Shown here: piece after piece, positions 24,481-34,048 of the stretch
Numbering within the stretch: position 1 is the first letter of the stretch
How the letters are laid out: every line of letters begins with the position of its first letter
Assembly: GCA_038049695.1 (NCBI GenBank)
Contig: CP142452.1
Location: 48,256,501 to 48,320,500, forward strand
Origin: Cinnamomum chago
Taxonomy: Eukaryota > Streptophyta > Magnoliopsida > Laurales > Lauraceae
Length of the DNA stretch: 64,000 bases
Reading direction: 5' to 3'
Position numbers and translations under genes: made by a program
The notes under the pieces: generated by a model
Told to the model about the DNA's origin: nothing
Seen by the model: only the letters and a program-made list of their open reading frames with translations
The model's database searches: none

Positions 24481-25128
24481 CAGTAGCAATCTGCGGCATC
24501 GAGACAAGACCACGGTAATAACCAGGTAGCGGGATCCAAACTGCAGCTGGTGGGACAAGAGGGGGATCTCCAAGTCAGTGGATCAGACCAACAGGGTTAT
24601 CCAAGCTTAGTGGTGCCGACTCATATGTCAAATACCAATCGAGACATGTACAAGTAAACCAAATGCAAGTAAATAAACGGGCATGACGGGGGTGCTCAAG
24701 GGCACACTGTCATTTCACGTCAGGCAATGCATCTCGAGGCTCGCAATTAATACTAGTACAATTTTGATGCTTTCGGGAATGATAAACCATAATTCATGAA
24801 TTTTCTGGAGTACATGTGACAATTTGAAATAATCGAAAACATAGTTGATCTTTTGAAATTTCGGAACAAGTATCGGGATCCAAATCTAACCCAAGGTGAA
24901 TAGGGGTCTCGTATGTCGATTTCGATATAACTTGGTACTCTTTGAGTTTAGGGACATTCCAAGCTCCTTACACACCTTGGTGATTATTAATACTTCGATG
25001 AATCTTTGTGATGTGGTTTCTTTCTCAAATAGGCTTCATACATTGCCTAATAATTCTCCCCGATATCAAGGGATTCCCTTAAAAACATTTCCCGAGCTCC
25101 ACAAATGGTCCATACCCGAGAGGGGGCG

Positions 25129-25302
25129 CGCTCGAGCGGACCAAGGTGCACTCGAGCGGACCTGGGCTGCACAAACGAACGGGCAAACAGAACGTCTGCG
25201 CGCTCGAGCGGCCAATGGCGCGCTCGAGCGAACAACAACGCGCTTGAGCGGGCAGCCAATCTGCTGCCCGAGCTGTAGTCAGAATGACTGCGCGCTCGAG
25301 CG
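25129..25302 (-). repeat. CGCTCGAGCG palindrome cluster, gypsy2 LTR
   Basis: Perfect copies lie at 25129-25138, 25201-25210, 25221-25230 and 25293-25302, with one-base variants at 25149 and 25241. The motif is that of family A gypsy1, not that of the family B solo LTR. Confidence 0.85.
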
Positions 25303-26254
25303 GGCAGTCATTTCTGCTGCCCGGGGATGGCCATTCTGGCCTTTTTCTCCTTCATCTCCAAAATATTTTTCTTATAACAAAAGGCCTTCTTGCCTCCCAA
25401 TAACAACCACTAAATCTCTTCCAACAATCATATAAAAAATTTCATCAAAAACTCCAAATAACATTAAATCTAAACACCTTCTTCTTCATATTCAACACCA
25501 AAGAAAGAGAAGAAACCCCAACATTCACAAGGGTTCATTTGAGCCATAAACAAGAGATAAAATAAAAGCAATAAATCACATTTCCATGACAATAAATGAG
25601 CTAACAAAAGCCTTTCATGAGCATTTATTTCACAATGAATGCAAGCTAATAAATATGGATATGAATAGCAAAACCAACCACCTTCTTCATAAAATCATTA
25701 AATGTTCAAACTATCATTTCATCCACTTGCCTTGAGTCTTCTAATAAAGGAAATCAAGCTCTAATACTCTTCCAAGCCAAAGATCCAAGCTATGAACAAA
25801 ATCCCAAAAAAAAAAAACAAACCCTAAAGTGGTCAAACAATGAAATAGAAGGGGAACCTTACAATAATGAAGATGAAGCTTCTCTAGGGCTAGAAGAATA
25901 CAAATCTAGAAGAAAGGAAGGATTACTTACTTGTAAGGTCCTCTAATGGTAAGAGTAAGTTCAATGAAGGTCTTGGAATGGAGGGTTTCCTTCACAAATG
26001 GTATCAATAAAGAGCTATGGTGATGAGGAAGAAGATGATGATCTCCATTTTGATGTTGGTGCAAGATTAGTAGGAGATTGAGATGGAGAGAGCAAGGAGA
26101 AGAAGAAAAGTTTCCAAACAAACCCTAGACTCTCTTTTGAGCTGAAAAAGGGAAAATGAGGAAGATGGGTCTCCTTATATAAGTAAATGGAGATGGGTCC
26201 CACTACTTAAAACATTCAAGGGCTGAAATCTTGGCTTTCGGGGCTTCTAATGAA

Positions 26255-26285
26255 TTCGACGAAGAAGAGAAAAGTGATCATCGAA
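26255..26285 (-). promoter_or_regulatory. conserved LTR inverted repeat, gypsy2
   Basis: The plus strand shows TTCGACGA (26255-26262) and TCATCGAA (26278-26285). In LTR sense this is TTCGATGA / TCGTCGAA, where one C-G pair has become a U-G pair in RNA. Confidence 0.6.
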
Positions 26286-26685
26286 ATATCTAGTTTCCAG
26301 AAAGTATATGTTTCGCGGGTTTCGGGAATATCAAGTTTTGGATACAGATTTTGTGTGCAATGACTGTTTTGTCCTCAAGGCTATGAAATCGGCTTTTGGG
26401 GTCTCGAACGGGGACGGGATCAACATGAAAGTTGTAGGGGTTAACAATACAAATAAAATGAGATTAAAATAATGAATGCAAAAAATCTCCGATAAATCCT
26501 CAAGCACATGCAAAGTCATAACAAGGAACCCCCAAAGGGCCCCACTAAGCACAAGCAATTAAAATTCCCCAAAACTATATCAAAAGCTATCCCAAACCCA
26601 ACTTAGCCAAAGTCACTAATCAAGCTTAGAACTAACACACGACTTAATCAATACTAATCGAGTTCACTCGAGTCGGGGTCTTACA

Positions 26686-27298
26686 ATTCCTATGCCTCAA
26701 TTGTGAGACTTACATGGTAATCTAAACATGGAAATAAAAGGGCTATAGGGAAATTCACCATGCCTTGCCCTTTCACGGGAAACCAAGGAAACCATGATGC
26801 CCTTTACATTTAGCCTCAAATAAACCAATAACCATAAAAAGAAAGTAAAAGACTTGTGGGCCATATGGAGAGGACATGATCATCTGCAAGTTAGTATCTC
26901 ATACAACCATACAAATCACAAAAATAGGCTGCCAAATAATGCTGGAAAAATAGGAAGTGAAAGAAGACCCGAAACTGAAAAATCCAATTTCTGCAACCTA
27001 CTATGCAGTGTCCTCGGTCGACTGAACTGACGGAAACCAGCAACTTGGGTTTCTGCAGTTCGTGTCCAATCTTCACTAAATCACTTCTAAAGTGTTCCAA
27101 TGGCTTCCTACCATCCTTCCATCATTATTAAACCCTTTTGTGACTATCCAAACATGAATCAACTATTAAACCAAGTAAATTCATCAAAAACTGATCCTTA
27201 CATAGCCCTTGCTCTATCCTCTTCACATCTCATGCAAAGATTAGAACAAGCTTATTGATCTAACATGATTAGAGATGAGGTATGACTTTGATACCAAT
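26686..27298 (-). mobile_element. element D leader fragment with primer site
   Basis: This stretch lies between the outer end of gypsy2 and an LTR end at 27299. The minus strand reads TGGTATCAAAGTC at 27284-27296, two bases from the LTR end, which fits a tRNA-Met-type primer site of a copia-like element. The remaining 600 bases should be the untranslated leader; I see no coding sequence or known domain. The rest of D was displaced to the left by gypsy2. Confidence 0.65.
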
Positions 27299-27794
27299 TG
27301 TCGGAAGTAGGTAGGCCTTGTGGATAAATTTTCAAAACTTTTTTACCCACTTGAGTCAGGGATCAAGTATCCAGAAGGCCATTAACCATATCCTGGATAC
27401 AATTCCTCATTCTCATAAATCATGTACAACAATATAACCTATCTAGAAGATAGAAAACAACACCTAAACATGCAACCATGAAATCTACAACATACAAGGA
27501 TGTAGATTATACCTTTGGAGCCTTGTAGTGCTCTAATTGAGAAGTTGATCTCTTTCTTTGATGATGAACACCTTTACTAATCAAATCAGAATCTCCAACA
27601 CCTTTTGATCTTCCACGCTATGACCCGTATCAGATTCTCTTTTCTCAAGAAGATGGTGGAATCTCCAAGAGAAAACCCTAAAGGAAAGTAGAAGAGAACT
27701 AGAAGAGGGAGAGAGAGAGTGGTGTGTAACTCTTCCACAATCTTAGGGCCTTGGGCGTGAATCCCAATGCATGGAATAGTGTTGGAGGTCCAAC
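27299..27794 (-). repeat. element D 5' LTR, inner piece
   Basis: It begins TGTCGGAAGTAGG on the plus strand (an LTR end read from the minus strand), next to the D primer site, and is cut by copia1 at 27795. Its layout resembles the copia1 LTR but the sequence differs, so D is a related, separate copia family. The other part resumes at 51615. Confidence 0.7.
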
Positions 27795-28992
27795 TGAAAG
27801 TTCATGCAATATAGATCTGAACTTGGACGTCCATGGCTGATGTGGTTTTTCTTGTTTTAAAAACAAAACCAAATCTGATTTGGCTGCCATGAAACATGCA
27901 TAAAAACTCCATGAAAGCATGATCAACATGTGTATAATGTAAGGAGATGATAGAGGACTAATACCTTGATGATATGAATGCCTCAAATCTCTGAAAAGAA
28001 AGCCTTCAAAGGTCTGAACTCAGCCTGCAATCAGCAATGTATGTTGCAGGAATTTCTGCAATAGCTTCTCCTTTGATCTTCTCTTCTATTCCACAACCTA
28101 ATCTGATTTGGCTTTGATTGTGGGATCAGAATATGGATTCCAAGAAGGGTTTTCTGAATTTACAATTTGTGGAAAAGGCCCAGGACCTGATCTCCTCTCT
28201 CCAATGAAGAAGAAGAAGGCAGCAATGGGCTGGGCGTGTAAATCTCCTTTGTTGTCTTGGGCGGCCAATGGAACTCCTCTATGTTTCACGCCCTAGGGTT
28301 TTTATTCCAGCACTTGTTTCTTCTATGTTCCACGCCCAAGGTAGTCTCTCTTATATTTATAAAGATTAGATTCCTTTAAGAGTTCTCTTTCTAATAGGAA
28401 TCATCATCCCATAAAATAAGCAACCAGCCACCTTAGTTGTGCAACACTTTCTAATTAAAGATACTAAAGATTAGTAAGCTTTAATTTTAGGAATTCTTAC
28501 CCAAAGAGGAGTTCTTCCTTCCAAGTAAAGATACCTAGTCAAACTTGGAAACCTCACACAAGTGGCTCCCCTTATGGCTGGCCCACAAGATAGATAAACA
28601 CACCATGGCCCACTAGTTAATAATTTAGCTAGAGTTAAATTCATGTATGCCATCAAAAGCCTATTTGAATTTAAACTCAAAATTATTCTTCCACAAAATT
28701 AATTCAACCACATATCATATAATTAAATTAGGAAACCATGCCAATATAGGAAAGTGGCTAGAAGAGGGACCAAAAGACATATTTGCCCTTAGCTCCCAAA
28801 ATGACCAAAATGTCCATGCTAACCCCATAGCAACATTAAGATCATTTTAACCCTAACTCATTCCACTAAAGAGTTATGGTTGCACTCCAGGGACAAATAT
28901 TAAATTGCAAATAAAGCTCATCATAAACTGACGATTGTCTTTGACCTACCAAGTACAATGACCACAATGCCCCTCTATGTAACATCCATAAT
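27795..28992 (-). repeat. copia1 3' LTR, outer piece
   Basis: It starts TGAAAGTTCATG on the plus strand (LTR end) and matches 39833-40991 and beyond in the 5' LTR. It stops at ATAAT (28988-28992), the duplication made by the solo LTR C; the LTR resumes at 33229. Open frames in it, such as 28098-28289, are not genes. Confidence 0.93.
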
Positions 28993-29398
28993 TATGAGAA
29001 CCCGACCCCTGATCTCTTGGATTAGTGTTGTTTTATTGGTGGATTAGTTCTTTTGGTGGGATTAGTATTTGTTGGGTTGAGTTTGTGAGCTAGAATGGGT
29101 TTTCTTCTAGTTTTGGGCTTTTGAGTGCTTTGGTAGCTTGTGGGGCCCTTTGGGGGTTCCCTTTTCGGCTTTGCATTTTCTTGTGAGATTTCCCCGATTT
29201 GTTTCGTATTGTGTTTTTGGCCCGTTGCATTCATCTTAAGGAATCCTACAACTTTCATGTTGATCTCGTATCCATTTGAGAACCCAAAAACCCGATTTCT
29301 TGGCCTTGAGGGCAAAACAGTCTTTTCACACCAAATCTGTACCCAAAACTCGATATTCTCGAAATCCGTGAAACATACACTTTTTGGAAACTAGATAT

Positions 29399-29429
29399 TT
29401 CGACGATCATATCTTCCTTCTTCGTCGAA
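29399..29429 (+). promoter_or_regulatory. conserved LTR inverted repeat, family C copy 2
   Basis: Perfect arms TTCGACGA (29399-29406) and TCGTCGAA (29422-29429) with a 15-base pyrimidine-rich loop. They lie about 85 bases upstream of the TATA-like box, so in U3. Confidence 0.7.
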
Positions 29430-29512
29430 TCCATCCGAGGTCCCGAATTAGATGATTTCAGCCACCCAAGTCCCTTAAGTTGTGGGGCCCAAACCTCACT
29501 TGTTTATAAAAG

Positions 29513-29523
29513 GAACCTATCTC
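29513..29523 (+). promoter_or_regulatory. TATA-like box of LTR C
   Basis: TTTATAAAAGG lies 520 bases into the LTR and is followed by pyrimidine-rich sequence such as CTTCTTCTTCTT, as in plant leaders. Copy 1 has TTTATAAGAGG in the same place. Confidence 0.55.
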
Positions 29524-30187
29524 CTTCATTGCTCATTCTTCACCATTGTTCCAGCTGAACCTAGGGTTTTCCCTTGTGCAACTTCTTCTTCTTCTTGCTT
29601 CTTCATCTCCAAGCCACACAAATCTTGCACCAAACTAGAAATGGAGATCATCAATCTCTTCCTCTCCTTCCAAGCTTCATCTTGATAGCATTTTTGGAGA
29701 AATCCATCAACATTGAGACCTTCCTTGAGCTTGTTCTTCTCATTTGAAAGTCATCCAAGTAAGTGATTCTTCCCATCTTCTAGATTTGTAATCTTCTAGC
29801 CTTAGAGAAGCTCCACCTTGATTATTGAGAGGTTTCATTGTCATTTCATTGTGTAACCCATTTTAGGGTTGTTTTTAGGGGTTTTTTATTGTAGCTTGGA
29901 AGTGAGCTTAAGAAGGGATTAGGAGCTTGGTTTGTGAGATTGGAACCCAAGGCAAGTGGATGAATGGATTGTTTTGATTATTAACATGTTTTGTGAGAAA
30001 ATCTTGATTCATTAATGGTTTTGGTGATTTTAATAGTTGTCTTTAATATGATTAATATTGATTTCAAGATATGCTTATTGATGAGTTATTTCTCCCTTGT
30101 TAATCTCTTGGAAATGTATGTATCATAGTGTCAAGATTTCAAGTGGTTTCACATGAATGAGTTTTCTCCACTTTTGAGATTTATTGT

Positions 30188-30235
30188 GAATGGAAAGAAT
30201 GGAATGAATGGAAAGAATGGAAAGAATGGAAAGAG
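30188..30235 (+). repeat. GAATGGAAA minisatellite in LTR C copy 2
   Basis: About five near-perfect copies of a 9-base unit (GAATGGAAA). The equivalent place in copy 1 (near 6610-6630) has a single GAATGGAAA-like sequence, so it expanded in one copy only. Confidence 0.8.
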
Positions 30236-30393
30236 AGGAATTTGAAATGAGGAGCTCTTTAGCTCATGTTATTGTCTTGGAAACATGTATCTAAACCATC
30301 TTGTTTATAATTCTATGTGATTGATTTTATGTTGGAAGGAAAGGAAACAAAAAGGAAAAAAATCAAGTTCCCGGACCTGCACTGCGCCCAGGT

Positions 30394-30530
30394 CCGATCG
30401 ATCGGACCTTCAGGCCGATCGATCGGCCTGTCTTTTAACAGTAAAGCTTTTTGGGCCGATCGATCGGACCCTGTGTATAACTGGTACAAAAATTTCGACC
30501 GATCGATCGGACCTTCGGCCGATCGATCGG
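30394..30530 (+). repeat. CCGATCGATCGG palindrome cluster, LTR C copy 2
   Basis: Five perfect 12-bp palindromes lie at 30394, 30415, 30456, 30499 and 30519, about 880-1010 bases downstream of the TATA-like box. Flanking bases extend several to 16 bp (GGTCCGATCGATCGGACC is 18 with its outer pairs). Confidence 0.88.
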
Positions 30531-31989
30531 AGGACTCAGTTTGAGTCCAGTGAAATTTGATATTGTGTTTTTTTGGAAACCTTTGGGCTTTCTATGAGTC
30601 CTAGGGGTATATACCTTAGTGTTAAGACCAATTATACCCTAATCTAAGGTCTCTAAGACTAGAGAACTAAAAGGAAAGAATGGTGTTGATCTAGACACTA
30701 ATTCTTGGTTTTAGGTGGTTCCTTGGTTACCCTTTTTGGACTGTTTGGACCAAGTGTGAGAATGTCTTGAGCCGACACGCCTCACGGTTGGTTCGGTGGC
30801 ATCGAAGTTCAATCCATTTCCATCTTGAACGGGATGGAACGACGCGATATCTTCCTTATATCTAAACACGAGCCTTTCCTTGGTTATCGCGAATTCTATT
30901 CCTTTCGGTGACTGAATAGGTTGCTCGATGTTTGCGGATTAATGTCATGCCTAGGATGGACCGTTTATAATCTTGATTCTTGCTATTGTGACATCTAGTA
31001 CTACCCATAAGCTCATTTTAAGTTTTGAAAATAGTAAAAGTACATAAGGAGCCCAGAATGTCTTCAAACTCAAGGAGTACCAAGTAATTGTTATAATCGA
31101 CATACGGGACCCCTATTCACTTAAATAGATCTTGAAACCGATATTTTTACCCGAAATTGTTATAGTTCATTGTTTCACCTCTTTTCCCGAGATTGCATTA
31201 CATGACTTGTTTTTCCGAAAGCATCGGAGTTACTCTAGTAACAGCCATTTGTCCCGAAGTGCATTGCATCACATGATACGATAGTGTGCCCTTGAGCACC
31301 CCATTTTACCCGTTTGGTTATTGTACTTGATTTACTTGTTTCCCCGAAAGCATTGAAGTTACACTAGTAACAGTTATTTGTCCCGAAATGTATTGCCCGA
31401 TATGAAGTGACAGTGTGCCCTTGAGCACCCCCGTTTTACCCGTTTATTTACTGTACTTGATTTACTTGCATATGTCTCGATTGGTTTTTGACCTATGAGT
31501 CGGCATCACTAAGCTTGGATACCTTGTCGGTTTGATCCACCGACTTGGAAATCCCTCTCCCGTCCCGCCAGCTGCAGTTTGGATCCCGATACCCGGTTAT
31601 TGCCGTGGTCCCGTCCCGATACCCGGTTCGCTACCGTGGTCCCGTTCCCGTATATTTATATTGTATATATGATTTACGTTGTGTCTCCTCACCTTGTGTG
31701 ACTGAGACCAACGTCCCGTTATACTCTTGTCACTTCGGTGATAGAGGACTTAGCTTCTTGTGATTGCCATCTTGCCAGTTCCCGATTCCTTGGACACCCG
31801 ACTTGTTTTATATTGTTTACTTGCTTTCCGATAAATGATTCGTTTCCTTTATGAAAGTTGTTATTTAAACAAGTGCTAATATTCTCCAATGTAAATTCAG
31901 TTATTATTATATTGTTTTCTGTTCTTTGTACCCGCACATGTTTTAAATGGATGCCGGTTGGGTGAATAACCATGCTTTTACATATGTTC

Positions 31990-32560
31990 CATACGATCAA
32001 TGATTTTGCTAGATTTATATGATTACACGTGTTTTAAAGGTATACCCAAATTGTTAAATATTCGTGCCTTGTTTTAAAGGACATTTGGTTTGTCAGATAT
32101 CTATGTTTATACCTGTCTTTCAATGAATACCCGAATTGTTAAATACCCATACTTTGAAATATGTTTCAAATGACACTTGTTTTGCCAGATCACTATGTTT
32201 ATACCGGTTTCAAATGAATATCCGATTTGTTAAATCTCCCTGCTTTGAGATATGTTTTAAATGAACATTAGTCTTGTCAGATTTCTTTGGTTACACCTGT
32301 TTTAAACGAGCACCCGATTTGTTAAATATCCGTATTTTTCACATATGTTTTAAATGGACAGTGGTTTTGCCAGACTGCTATGGATACCTGATTTGTTGTA
32401 TACTTGTGTTTTACTTAAGTTTCAAATGAACGTTTGTTTTGTCAAACCACTATATTTATACATGTTTTAGACGAATACCCGATTGTCAAATATCTATGAT
32501 TATAGATGATGTAAATGAATACATGTGTTATTAGATCTTCATGTTTTACCCATGCTTGAA
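31990..32560 (+). repeat. about 90-bp tandem repeats in LTR C copy 2
   Basis: Diverged copies of the unit containing ACCCGATTTGTTAAAT and ATGTTTTAAATG, matching the block at 4376-4915 in copy 1 in reverse orientation. The start and end are approximate. Confidence 0.7.
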
Positions 32561-33228
32561 AAGAATACAGGTTTTCCCCGAAATTCCCGACTTTGCACCC
32601 GTTTAATTATATGCAGCATTTGATCGAGTATCATGATTTATCTTATGTTTTATTCTTCCGTATATTTGTTATCTTTTCATCCACCTGCCAGACCGTCGTG
32701 TCTGACCCACTACTTTTGGTACTCAGGTTCAGATTTCTTCGCCCCGAGTTGAGTGTTTTTGTTGGCTGTGGAGCCATGCTTTGCAGGTTGGTTTGTCGGC
32801 TATGTCATGTAGACATTGAGCTTGACATCGGAGCTACGTCACATTTGGGTAGTAGTTTATAGCTTCTTATTGTATGGCTTTTATTAGCCTTTTTCTTGGG
32901 ATTCTTAATTAATGTACATTGATAATTGTAACCTGAACATATTTGGGAATGTAATATCCTGTTACTGTCAGCTCTGTAAATTATTGTGATGATTACTCCA
33001 GTCTGATATGATTCTTGATATAAAAGCTATGGGCTAGAGGTTGAGTGCGACACGGAATCCGATGGCCACGGACTTCGGGTCGCAACGCCACAAATGCTTC
33101 CGCAAAATATTCAGAATGTGTTGGAATGTGTTGTCTTCACACACGCGGATCCTGGGAGAAGTAAAAAATATTTATGCTTCATCCCATCTCCCGCCCCCGA
33201 GGTTTCGGTTCTGGGGCGTGACAATAAT

Positions 33229-34034
33229 CAAGTAGGTTAACCGATGTACTATCTACCTTCTTGATTACATCTCATCCTTAGAACTTCATACCCTTGACTT
33301 AATCATCATCCGGATATCATTCTCTTGATCCAGGGAGCGACCCACAAGTTCAATATCCATATGGAACATCCATATACTAAGATCTTAGATTCTGATGATT
33401 AATTGGATAATTCTAAGGGGACGATCATTCCATCACACGATGGCATAGATTCTATATTGCATTTGCACGTCCCAACTAATCAAGCCCGAGCACCCAAAAC
33501 ACAGAGCTGTTGACCCATGAACAGGATCTCACCCATAGTGAATTAAAGCACAAGAACTTGACTTCGTCAGTTCATCCACAAATGCTCAAGATTAAGAGCA
33601 CTGGTCACTCAGCAGCAAGAGGTGACTTGATCTCTCTCTGTGATAGCACTATTTTAGAGATCACACCTTCAAGTGGTCCTGTTTAATGCATGACACATGC
33701 ACTAATGAGATAAATCCGGAAAGACCTCCGTGACTAAGGTAAGTCACCCTGAATACAGGAGAGTATCTCATTATAACTTATACCAAGATGAAGTGCCCAA
33801 CTCCATCTCTCAGTTATGAACAAGTTTATTGTTTCAAGTGTCCATGACTCAGACCTTACTGTGTGTAGCCACTACACACCTAAGTCATTTACTAGAAAAC
33901 AATGGGCCTTACACAACCATACATATACACAAGTAAGAAGAGAAAGATGTCATTCTATTAAATAACCAATAAATATCCAGTAACAGAGATGTAAGTGTAG
34001 TCAGTGGGCTTTAGGGCATACACCAATCCCAACA
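33229..34034 (-). repeat. copia1 3' LTR, inner piece
   Basis: On the minus strand it starts TGTTGGGATTGGTG at 34034, directly after the polypurine tract AGTGGGAGAT (34035-34044), and continues across the solo LTR C into 28992. It matches 50770-51614. Confidence 0.93.
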
Positions 34035-34048
34035 ATCTCCCACTTGCA

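Larger units (their letters stand above)
22794..26685 (-). repeat. gypsy2 5' LTR (family B) with internal duplication
   Basis: Read on the minus strand it starts TGTAAGACCCCGACTC at 26685 and ends GGGGTCGCGACA at 22794. At 3892 bp it is about 830 bp longer than the family B solo LTR at 53742-56801; the excess is a tandem duplication near 22833-24480. It has a TATA-like TTATATAAGGAG near 26171-26183, the family inverted repeat at 26255-26285 and CGCTCGAGCG sites at 25129, 25201, 25221 and 25293. The outer flank is ATTCC; the other copy would lie left of the window. Confidence 0.92.
28993..33223 (+). repeat. solo LTR, gypsy family C, copy 2
   Basis: A 4231-bp sequence homologous end to end with 3644-7830, in the opposite orientation, starting TATGAGAACCCGACCCC and ending GGGGCGTGACA. 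The flanks are ATAAT at 28988-28992 and 33224-33228. The second base is A rather than G, a point change in the terminal TG. It carries the perfect inverted repeat, a TATA-like TTTATAAAAGG, five CCGATCGATCGG palindromes and the 90-bp repeat block. No coding region or primer site is present. Confidence 0.88.

Noticed and set aside
24896..25435. Open frame of 179 codons in the gypsy2 LTR
   Set aside because: It crosses the palindrome cluster of an LTR, opposite to the sense of the element, and is not open in the homologous LTRs.
28098..28296. Small genes repeated at 28098-28296 and 40136-40334
   Set aside because: They are identical because they lie in the two LTRs of copia1; frames exist on both strands and are not conserved in the copia2 LTRs.
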